From Clostridia bacterium (GTDB lineage: Bacteria > Bacillota > DULZ01): a stretch of 12,566 nucleotides of DNA. A program made the translations under genes and the position numbers. The notes under the pieces were generated by a model. That model saw nothing but the letters and a program-made list of their open reading frames with translations. It did no database searches and was not told where the DNA came from. Below, piece after piece: positions 1-5,933 of this stretch (within the stretch, counting starts at the first letter, position 1; each line of letters starts with the position of its first letter). The stretch lies in assembly GCA_012520135.1 (NCBI GenBank), contig JAAYOX010000113.1, forward strand, positions 1 to 12,566. Reading direction: 5' to 3'.

Positions 1-634
1 GATAAAACTGCCATCCCCCAACCACTTGGACCGGAGTAGCCAAGACAAATTGCAGATAGGGATTCATAAAGAAGTGACTCCAAGTCAGGGATAGAAGTTC
101 AAAAAACATTCCCAGCAAAAGGGGTAGTGAAAACAAACCGCAAAAGAGGAACAGATTCCGCTGTCGCAGGTGGGTCTTTTCTTTTTCTTCTTCCTCCCGG
201 GCCGCTCCTATGTCCGCGATTTCTTCTCCTTCATACCCGGCCTCATTGATTAGCCGGATCAGATCCGGGCCGGATAGCTCTTCGGGGTTGTAGGTTACCG
301 AGGCTTTTTCCGTGGCCAGGTTTACCACCGCATCGATAATGCCGGGGGTAGCCTTCAGCTTTCGTTCCACCCGGGCGGAGCAGGCAGCACAGGTCATTCC
401 CTTGATTTTTAATTCCCGTTTCTCCAGCAATGCCTCATACCCTAAGTTTTCAATGGCTTGAGGAATGTCCGCGGCCTTGATTTGATTAGGATCGTAGCTG
501 ATGACCGCCTTTTCCATGGCCAAATTCACATTGGCCTCCAAGACACCGGGTAGTTTATTAAGTCCCTGCTCGACCCGAGCAGCACAAGCAGCTCAGGTCA
601 TGCCCAATACTTTATAAGTTACTTTTTCTGCCAT
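1..634 (-). CDS. copA: Copper-translocating P1B-type ATPase, selenocysteine-containing, 5' part (runs off window)
   Basis: This is the N-terminal 211 residues of a membrane Cu(I)-exporting ATPase. The ATG at 634-632 follows a GAGGGG ribosome site. Two heavy-metal-associated (HMA) domains are visible, at about residues 4-70 and 72-140. The second has the normal GMTCAAC site (Cys82, Cys85). The first reads GMT-stop-AAC: codon 14 is UGA (593-595) exactly where the first Cys should be, giving Sec14/Cys17. No other stop interrupts the frame to the window edge. A Glu-rich linker follows, then two membrane segments at about 160-180 and 192-211, ending in LATPVQVVGGWQFY, typical of CopA TM1-TM2. The P, A and N domains lie outside the window. 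A sequencing error or a nonsense mutation is the alternative, but the exact Cys-to-UGA position, the hairpin behind it and selD nearby favour Sec. Gene finders would start this gene after the UGA or call it broken. Confidence 0.9.
566..595 (-). promoter_or_regulatory. Sec UGA codon and bacterial SECIS-like hairpin in copA
   Basis: Read on the minus strand, the UGA at 595-593 is followed after 10 nt by a perfect 6-bp stem, CTGCTC/GAGCAG, closed by the loop GGGTC (582-566). This fits the bacterial SECIS layout, in which SelB binds a small hairpin just downstream of UGA with G and U in the apical loop. E. coli fdhF has its upper stem 11 nt after UGA and a GGUCU loop. The equivalent stretch after Cys82 in the second HMA domain does not keep the CTGCTC/GAGCAG pairing, which acts as an internal control. 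SelB binding itself is inferred. Confidence 0.8.
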
Positions 635-651
635 ATAAATATCGTCCCCTC

Positions 652-668
652 ATACCCCGTACAGGTAT
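652..668 (-). promoter_or_regulatory. CsoR-like copper-responsive operator
   Basis: A 17-bp pseudo-palindrome reads ATACCTGTACGGGGTAT on the minus strand, with ATACC/GGTAT half sites. It lies between the inferred transcription start and the copA ribosome site. Its form and position match the GC-centred operators bound by the Cu(I)-sensing repressor CsoR upstream of copZA in Firmicutes. No csoR gene is in the window, so the regulator is inferred. Confidence 0.5.
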
Positions 669-677
669 TTTCTTTAA

Positions 678-706
678 ATGTTAGACGTACCTAATTAATA
701 TGTCAA
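678..706 (-). promoter_or_regulatory. Sigma-A type promoter of copA
   Basis: On the minus strand a perfect -35 hexamer TTGACA (706-701) is separated by 17 bp from a -10-like TAACAT (683-678, four of six consensus bases). Transcription would start near 671, about 37 nt before the copA ATG, immediately ahead of the CsoR-like palindrome. Confidence 0.65.
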
Positions 707-721
707 GAGGATAAAGTAGAA

Positions 722-790
722 ACCGCCCCAAAATCAGAGGCGGTCTCTATCTGAAAGGAAACGTTGGCCAGATAACCCGGGGCGTTTCCT
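722..790. other. Two small hairpins in the divergent intergenic region
   Basis: ACCGCC (722-727) can pair with GGCGGT (739-744), and AGGAAACG (756-763) with CGTTTCCT (783-790). Neither is followed by a T run on either strand, so neither is a convincing terminator. The flanking genes diverge, so no terminator is needed here. Nothing recognisable lies between 791 and 876. Confidence 0.3.
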
Positions 791-876
791 GTGCTCTTAG
801 ATTGCCCCCCAAATTATTGAATTAAACTGGCTAATTACACCAAACCGGCTATTTACTTAAGCAGCGTCAGGCAAAA

Positions 877-1153
877 AGGCTATAATTGATTGCGGAGCAA
901 TCAGACCGTCCCAAAAGGCTAATCGGTGTTAATCATAGGGCTGAATTGGAGCCAAAATCAAAAGAGCGAAGGAGCCTGAGGACTAATGCCGACGGCATGA
1001 GCACCTGCAGGGTGCGATTTCGGAGGCATCCGAAGGCAACTGAGCTCATCCCCAAACCGGGCTCCTCTGAAGCCCACGATTAACACCGATTGGGATTATG
1101 TAGTTTGTCAACAAGCAGGTTGCTCAGCCGTAGGGTCGCAATCATTATAGCCT
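877..1153. repeat. About 277-bp nested inverted-repeat element (structured DNA or RNA)
   Basis: The outer arms at 877-894 and 1137-1153 match over 17 bp with one bulged base and start AGGCTATAAT. Inside is a perfect 14-bp stem, 921-934 with 1078-1091, continued by GGGCT/AGCCC (938-942 with 1071-1075) and GGAGCC/GGCTCC (948-953 with 1060-1065). The centre holds short hairpins: ATGCC/GGCAT (986-998), GCACC/GGTGC (1001-1015) and TTCGGA/TCCGAA (1019-1034). A further hairpin, GATTGC/GCAATC (888-902), competes with the outer arm. The whole looks like a multi-branched fold, either a noncoding RNA or a non-autonomous mobile element. The only open frame inside, at 886-1083, resembles no family I recognise and follows the inverted repeat. 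I cannot assign it to a known RNA family. Confidence 0.6.
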
Positions 1154-1231
1154 AAATGCCTTGGTGATTGCATATATTTTCAACAGGACATGGTCGCAGT
1201 CAAAGACAGCTGTCCGGAAAGGGAGAGGTTT

Positions 1232-1687
1232 GTGGCGTCAAATGCCATTTTGTTGGGTATTTTGTTGTTAGGGATGTTTGGACGATCCAATGTGGTAGCC
1301 ATGGCTGCCGGTATCCTATTGGTGGTAAAATTCGCCAGGCTGGATCATTACCTGCCCCTTTTGGAAAGAAGGGGTCTGGAGTTGGGACTGCTCTTTTTAA
1401 TGCTGTCCGTGTTAGTACCCTTTGCCAATGGGAAGGTATCCTCCAAAGAGATCGTGCGGTCTGTGATCAGCCTGTCAGGAATTATCGCCATTGTCAGCGG
1501 TACATTGGCAACCCATATGAACGGCAAGGGATTGGACTTGCTGCAGTTGGATCCTTCTCTGATGGTCGGTTTGGTAGTCGGTTCCATGGTGGGAATCATC
1601 TTTTTCGGGGGAGTGCCGGTAGGTCCTTTAATGGCCGGCGGTATTGCCGCCCTTTTCTTGTCTATTATTCAATACTTTAAGTGTTAA
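1232..1687 (+). CDS. UPF0756 (DUF441) family membrane protein
   Basis: A small hydrophobic protein of the UPF0756/DUF441 family (E. coli YeaL-like), with about four to five membrane segments and no established function. The recognised features are the N-terminal segment ending in a VVAMAAGILLVVK-like stretch, the central LLERRGLELGLLFL stretch followed by VPFANGK, and the C-terminal GVPVGPLMAGG signature. The GTG at 1232 is preferred over the ATG at 1190. It has an AAGGGAG ribosome site at 1219-1225 and gives 151 residues, the usual family length, whereas the ATG has no properly spaced site and adds a charged tail the family lacks. It is followed after 59 nt by the CvpA-family gene, so the two may be cotranscribed. 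No clear promoter was found upstream. Confidence 0.85.
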   Translation: MASNAILLGILLLGMFGRSNVVAMAAGILLVVKFARLDHYLPLLERRGLELGLLFLMLSVLVPFANGKVSSKEIVRSVISLSGIIAIVSGTLATHMNGKGLDLLQLDPSLMVGLVVGSMVGIIFFGGVPVGPLMAGGIAALFLSIIQYFKC

Positions 1688-1746
1688 TAGCAGGTATTTT
1701 GACAGGAACGGAGAAAATAACATAAAAAGGAAACAGGAGCAGACTC

Positions 1747-2463
1747 ATGAATTATTTAGATCTACTAATTATTATTGCTTTCCTGGTAGCTTTGAAGGTA
1801 GGGTATTCCCGGGGCATCATCTCTTTGATTGGCGGATTGGCAGGGAAAATACTATCCCTTTTGTTTGCCCTGTATTTTGCCAAGCCCTTGGCCTTATGGG
1901 CAGGACCTAACCTGGGCGTTACCCGGTGGCTGACTGCTAAACTGATTAATTTTTTTACTCCGGCTAAAGCTTTGTCGGAAACGGATATGGGACGGGTGAC
2001 TGCTCAAAAGCTTCCCGAGGTATTGGATACTATGGGGCTTCCTCCTCTGTTAAAATTTAAAGTGATGGAGCGGGCGCCGGAATTGATGGCCGGCGGTTCT
2101 GCTTCTTTAACGGCTATTATCCAGGAACTGGCTAACCAGACAGCCCTTTTATTGCTGCAAGGTTTGTCTTTTTTAGTGTTGTTGCTGTTGGGAGGGCTGC
2201 TGATTAGGCTGTTAATCTCATTGGTGAATCATACCCTGGCCGGAACGGTGATCGGTACTGTCAACCGGCTGCTGGGAATGGCCCTTGGCTTGAGTTTGAT
2301 GCTGGTGGCTATCATCCTGGTGATTGGCCTTACTGCTCCCTTGATTTTGGCTCCCGCCGGAGGAGAGCCCGGTTCGTTAGCCGAAGTAGTTAAAGGTTCT
2401 TATTTTTATCCCCGGTGTTTGGAAGCCTACGGGCTATTATTGGGGGCAATTATCAGCCGGTAG
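1747..2463 (+). CDS. CvpA-family integral membrane protein
   Basis: A 238-residue membrane protein of the CvpA (colicin V production-like) family, widespread in bacteria and of poorly defined role in envelope homeostasis. The N-terminal MNYLDLLIIIAF start, the K-x-GYSRGIISLIGGLAGKI stretch (about residues 17-36) and the later membrane segments (about 130-160 and 175-205) fit the family. A helical, less hydrophobic stretch at about 65-120 separates the two halves. The ATG has an AGGAG site at 1735-1739, 7 nt upstream. It ends 60 nt before the first palindromic repeat, and no separate terminator is visible. Confidence 0.85.
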   Translation: MNYLDLLIIIAFLVALKVGYSRGIISLIGGLAGKILSLLFALYFAKPLALWAGPNLGVTRWLTAKLINFFTPAKALSETDMGRVTAQKLPEVLDTMGLPPLLKFKVMERAPELMAGGSASLTAIIQELANQTALLLLQGLSFLVLLLLGGLLIRLLISLVNHTLAGTVIGTVNRLLGMALGLSLMLVAIILVIGLTAPLILAPAGGEPGSLAEVVKGSYFYPRCLEAYGLLLGAIISR

Positions 2464-2523
2464 TAATTTGATTGTCGTTTTCAGGTAATGCTAAACTATA
2501 ACTGAAACTGACACAAATTATAT

Positions 2524-2642
2524 TGCTTCAGGCTATAATGTTTGCTACGCTACGGCGGAGTGCCTACGCCGCTAGCGGCAGCAAGCTGTCGGCGGCTGTG
2601 GCCCAACGCCCGCTATCGCAAAACATTATAGCCTTCGCAAGC
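2524..2642 (+). repeat. Palindromic repeat family, copy 1
   Basis: A 119-bp imperfect palindrome. The outer arms are AGGCTATAATG and CATTATAGCCT, flanked by GCTTC on the left and GCAAGC on the right. Inside, GCCGC pairs with GCGGC around CGGCAG-CAAG-CTGTCG, whose stem contains one G-T wobble. A short open frame starts at the ATG at 2538, but the reading frame is not preserved between copies. Nothing else is seen in 2464-2523 or in the 37-bp spacer 2643-2679. Confidence 0.85.
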
Positions 2643-2679
2643 ATCAATTCCGTATTTATAAGCGCATGGCACTAATTAA

Positions 2680-2799
2680 GCTTCAGGCAATAATGTTTGC
2701 TTCGCTACGGCGAAGCCCCTACGCCGTTACCGGCAGCAAGCTGCCGACGGCTGTGGGCACAACGCCCGCTCCGCAAATCATTATTGCCTTACGCTAAGC
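2680..2799 (+). repeat. Palindromic repeat family, copy 2
   Basis: A second copy in the same orientation, ending 34 bp before the aminopeptidase start codon. The outer arms are AGGCAATAATG and CATTATTGCCT. The first inner hairpin is GCTTCGC-TACG-GCGAAGC; the second is GCCGT...ACGGC around CGGCAG-CAAG-CTGCCG. Relative to copy 1, both sides of the outer stem and of the GCCGT stem have changed together, so pairing is kept. Its position directly upstream of the ribosome site at 2820-2826 could influence expression of the following gene. Confidence 0.85.
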
Positions 2800-2833
2800 A
2801 ACTTAGATGTTTAAAGCGTAAGGAGGAATTTAA

Positions 2834-4249
2834 TTGACGAAGCAATTATCTAAAGGACAAGCACTGGAACAAAAGCTTCGCTATAAAAAGCAAAATGTCT
2901 GGGAAAAATTGTCCCCGGAGGAAACCAAAGCAGTCTTTGCCTTAGGGGAAAAATACAGGGACTACCTGTCCCAGGTCAAAACGGAAAGGGAAGCCGTTGC
3001 TTTCATGCTTTCCCGGGCCCAGGCAGCTGGTTTTCAGGATTTGGATACCATCAAAAAGCTGAGACCTGGACAAAAGTTTTACGTAGCCCATCGCCAAAAG
3101 GTACTCCTCCTGGGAGTAGCAGGACAGCGGCCTTTAGGAGAAGGACTTCGTCTGGTAGGGTCTCATTTAGACGCACCCAGGTTGGATTTAAAACCTCATC
3201 CCCTTTATGAAAGCGACGGGTTGGCCCTGTTAAAAACCCATTATTACGGGGGCATCAAGAAATACCAGTGGCCTGCCATTCCCTTGGCTCTCCATGGGGT
3301 GGTGCTGAAAGCGGACGGAACGGCCCTCAACCTGGTTATCGGGGAGAGAGAGGAAGAGCCGGTCTTTACAGTTACCGACTTACTTCCCCATTTGGCTAGA
3401 GAGCAGATGGAAAAAACCATGAAAGAGGGAATCAAAGGAGAAGACTTGAACATACTGGCGGGAAGTATCCCGTATCCTGATGAAGAAGTGCAGGAGAAAG
3501 TGAAACTGGCGGTATTAAACCACCTGTATGAAAAATACGGCTTGGTAGAGGAAGACCTGGTCAGTGCAGAAGTGGAGCTGGTGCCGGCAGGACCGGCCAG
3601 GGATGTAGGCTTCGATGAAAGCCTCATCGGAGGTTATGGCCAGGATGACCGGGCCTGTGCTTTTACTGCTTTTGAAGCTATCATGGAGGTTGAAAAACCT
3701 GTTCATACCGCCTTGGCCTTTTTCGTAGATAAAGAGGAAATCGGCAGTACCGGGAATACCGGCGCTCAATCCCGTTTCCTGGAATATGCCGTGGCTCGTT
3801 TGGGAGCCTTGGCGGGAGAGACTACACTGGAGGAGGTTTACCGGATTTTCGACCGGACCACAGCCCTTTCGGCGGATACTTTAGCCGCTATGGATCCCAG
3901 TTGGCCCAATGTGCTGGACAAGTTTAACGCACCGGTTCTTGGTCATGGAGTGGTCATCATGAAATACAGCGGTTCCGGCGGCAAATACGATACCAGTGAT
4001 GCCCACGGGGAAACAGTTTTTAGTGTTCGAAAGTTGTTTCAAGATAAAGGAATCATTTGGCAGACAGGCGAATTAGGTAAAGTAGATCAAGGAGGAGGGG
4101 GCACAATCGCCCAGTTTCTGGCCAAGACAGGCATGGATGTGCTGGATTGTGGACCTGCTCTTTTGAGCATACATTCTCCCTTTGAAATTGCCAGCAAAGC
4201 CGACATCTACATGGCTACTAAAGCTTACCGGGTCTTTTTGCAAAACTAA
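2834..4249 (+). CDS. M18 family metallo-aminopeptidase
   Basis: A 471-residue cytoplasmic zinc aminopeptidase of MEROPS family M18 (COG1362; aspartyl aminopeptidase/aminopeptidase I type), which removes N-terminal residues from peptides. The di-zinc ligand motifs are in family order: SHLDAPR (His111), GYGQDDR (Asp271/Asp272), DKEEIGS (Glu301/Glu302), LSADTLAAMDP, and SIHSPFE near the C-terminus (His447). The length fits the clostridial members of the family. The start is TTG with a strong AAGGAGG site at 2820-2826, 7 nt upstream. selD begins 18 nt after the stop, so the two are likely cotranscribed. The link to selenium metabolism is positional only, and the substrate preference cannot be read from the sequence. 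Confidence 0.93.
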   Translation: MTKQLSKGQALEQKLRYKKQNVWEKLSPEETKAVFALGEKYRDYLSQVKTEREAVAFMLSRAQAAGFQDLDTIKKLRPGQKFYVAHRQKVLLLGVAGQRPLGEGLRLVGSHLDAPRLDLKPHPLYESDGLALLKTHYYGGIKKYQWPAIPLALHGVVLKADGTALNLVIGEREEEPVFTVTDLLPHLAREQMEKTMKEGIKGEDLNILAGSIPYPDEEVQEKVKLAVLNHLYEKYGLVEEDLVSAEVELVPAGPARDVGFDESLIGGYGQDDRACAFTAFEAIMEVEKPVHTALAFFVDKEEIGSTGNTGAQSRFLEYAVARLGALAGETTLEEVYRIFDRTTALSADTLAAMDPSWPNVLDKFNAPVLGHGVVIMKYSGSGGKYDTSDAHGETVFSVRKLFQDKGIIWQTGELGKVDQGGGGTIAQFLAKTGMDVLDCGPALLSIHSPFEIASKADIYMATKAYRVFLQN

Positions 4250-4267
4250 TCAAGGGGGCGTAGAAAC

Positions 4268-5308
4268 ATGGCAGAAATTCGTTTAACTCAATGTGCCAAA
4301 GCTGCCGGGTGAGCAGCCAAAGTAGGTCCGGGGACCTTAAAAGATGTACTGGGAGACCTTGAAATTATGGAAGATCCTCGCCTGTTGGTAAGCGGGAGTA
4401 CCATGGATGATGCCGGGGTCTATCAATTGACTGATGAATTGGCCTTGGTCCAGACAGTAGATTTTTTTACTCCGATGGTAGATGATCCTTATTTATTCGG
4501 ACAAATTGCCGCCGCCAATGCTCTAAGCGATGTGTATGCTATGGGGGGTAAACCCCTGACAGCTATGAATATAGTGGCTTTTCCGGTTAATACCATGGAT
4601 GTTAGTATTCTTGGGGATATTTTAAAAGGCGGTGCCCAGAAGATTAGGGAAGCGGAGACCTTACTGGTGGGAGGACACACCGTAGAAGACGATGAACCCA
4701 AGTACGGGTTATCGGTTACCGGAATTGTCCATCCCGGTAAAGTGTTGACCAATCGGGGGGGCAAGCCCGGGGACAAGCTTATTTTGACTAAACCCCTGGG
4801 AGTAGGCATCATTACTACCGCTATGAAAGGGGATATGGCGGATCCTGCCTCAATTGAGGCGGCTACTCAGTCAATGGCTACTTTAAATAAAGAAGCGGCC
4901 GCCGCAGTTATCGAAGTCGGGGTCAATGCTTGTACCGATGTTACCGGCTTTGGTTTATTAGGTCATCTCTACGAAATGATGACTCCTGAGATCGGTTTTG
5001 AAATTCAAATGGGACAAGTACCCCTGCTGCCCGGGGCAAAGGATTATGCCTCCATGGGTTTAGTTCCGGGAGGAGCCCGGCGGAACCTGAAATATCTGGG
5101 AGCTGTCATTGAGCATGAAGCAAATGTAACCGACATCGATTTAGATCTCCTGGGAGATCCACAGACTTCCGGCGGTTTATTGGTGGCAGTGGCCCCGGAA
5201 AAAGAAAAGCAACTGCTGGAAGCATTGCATCAAAAAGGTGTTATTAGCGCCCGAACAATTGGAGTTATAACCGGAACCCATCCAGGTAAGGTAATGGTGA
5301 AAGGATGA
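4268..5308 (+). CDS. selD: Selenide, water dikinase (selenophosphate synthetase), selenoprotein form
   Basis: SelD makes selenophosphate from selenide and ATP; it is the Se donor for Sec-tRNA. The full gene starts at ATG 4268 with an AAGGGGG site and reads through an in-frame UGA at codon 15 (4310-4312) in AAG-U-AAK. There Sec15 and Lys18 correspond to Cys17 and Lys20 of E. coli SelD. The AIR-synthase fold motifs follow: TVDFFTP, GQIAAANALSDVYAMGG, GGHTVED (135-141), DVTGFGLLGH (224-233) and PQTSGG (298-303). The total is 346 residues, the usual size. An automatic call from ATG 4367 would miss the first 33 residues including the catalytic Sec and the glycine-rich stretch after it. Cys9 is an additional thiol near Sec15. 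The stop codon is itself UGA (5306-5308), and yedF starts 6 nt later. Confidence 0.96.
4310..4337 (+). promoter_or_regulatory. Sec UGA codon and SECIS-like hairpin in selD
   Basis: UGA at 4310-4312 is followed after 11 nt by the stem AGGTC/GACCT with loop CGGG (4324-4337). The 11-nt spacing equals that in E. coli fdhF, and the loop carries the G residues expected of bacterial SECIS elements. SelB recognition is inferred. Confidence 0.75.
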
Positions 5309-5314
5309 TAGGAA

Positions 5315-5902
5315 ATGGAAAAAACCGTAGATGCTCGAGGTTTGGCTTGTCCCCAACCGGTGATTTGTACCAAAAAAGCCTTGGAGGAATATGAGGGAGA
5401 GGAATTAGTGACTATTGTGGATAACGAAGTGGCCAGAGATAATGTGTTGCGTTACGTGAAAAGCCAAAACCTAATTGCAGAGGTAGAAGAGAAAGCCAGC
5501 GATTACTATATTCGCATTCATAAACCGGAATATGCTGGCCTCGAACCGCAATTGACCAGGGAGAGGGACTATATCATCTTTATGGGTAACCAATATCTGG
5601 GGCACGGTAATGATGAATTAGGACAAGTTTTAACCAAGAGTTTCTTTTACACCTTGACAGAATCAGATTCCCTCCCGGCTCAAATCATTTTGATTAACAG
5701 TGCAGTCAAGCTAGCCTGTGAGAATTCGCAAGTATTGCAGCACCTCATGGATTTGGAAAAAAGAGGAGTCCAAATCCTGGCCTGCGGCACATGCCTGGAT
5801 TATTACGGTATTAAAGAAAAACTTTGCGTTGGTTCAGTCAGTAACATGTACACCATTTTGGAACAGGTGACCCTTTATCCCCGAGTAGTGACTTTGCCAT
5901 AA
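5315..5902 (+). CDS. yedF: Selenium metabolism protein YedF (TusA-like plus DsrE-like domains)
   Basis: A 195-residue two-domain cytoplasmic protein. Residues 1-70 form a TusA/SirA-type domain with the conserved sulfur/selenium-carrier motif CPQPV near the N-terminus. Residues about 85-195 form a DsrE/DsrF-like domain carrying CGTCLDYYGIKEKLCVG, with three cysteines. This architecture is the family annotated as selenium metabolism protein YedF, usually found next to selD. It probably handles selenium or sulfur in a persulfide- or perselenide-like form. The reaction is not established. It starts 6 nt after selD, so the two are almost certainly cotranscribed. No in-frame UGA is present. Confidence 0.88.
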   Translation: MEKTVDARGLACPQPVICTKKALEEYEGEELVTIVDNEVARDNVLRYVKSQNLIAEVEEKASDYYIRIHKPEYAGLEPQLTRERDYIIFMGNQYLGHGNDELGQVLTKSFFYTLTESDSLPAQIILINSAVKLACENSQVLQHLMDLEKRGVQILACGTCLDYYGIKEKLCVGSVSNMYTILEQVTLYPRVVTLP

Positions 5903-5933
5903 AACCAAGGGTTGTTCCCAGGAGGTTAGTAGG

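Noticed and set aside
1..592. copA as a pseudogene broken by a nonsense codon
   Set aside because: The single stop is UGA at an exact Cys position with a hairpin behind it, the frame is otherwise intact over about 200 codons, and a Sec-containing selD is nearby.
722..790. Rho-independent terminators upstream of copA
   Set aside because: The hairpins lack T tracts and lie between divergent genes.
886..1083. 65-residue open frame inside the 277-bp element
   Set aside because: It is Arg/Lys-rich, has no recognised family and no good ribosome site, and its sequence is explained by the inverted repeats.
921..1091. Integron attC site
   Set aside because: The inverted arms do not carry the RYYYAAC/GTTRRRY core pairs, and no integrase or gene cassettes are seen.
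1168..1680. 170-residue open frame overlapping the UPF0756 gene
   Set aside because: It is the +1 shadow frame of a clear family member and matches no protein family.
2524..2799. CRISPR array
   Set aside because: There are only two adjacent copies, each about 120 bp and palindromic, with a 37-bp spacer, and no cas genes; this is a dispersed palindromic repeat.
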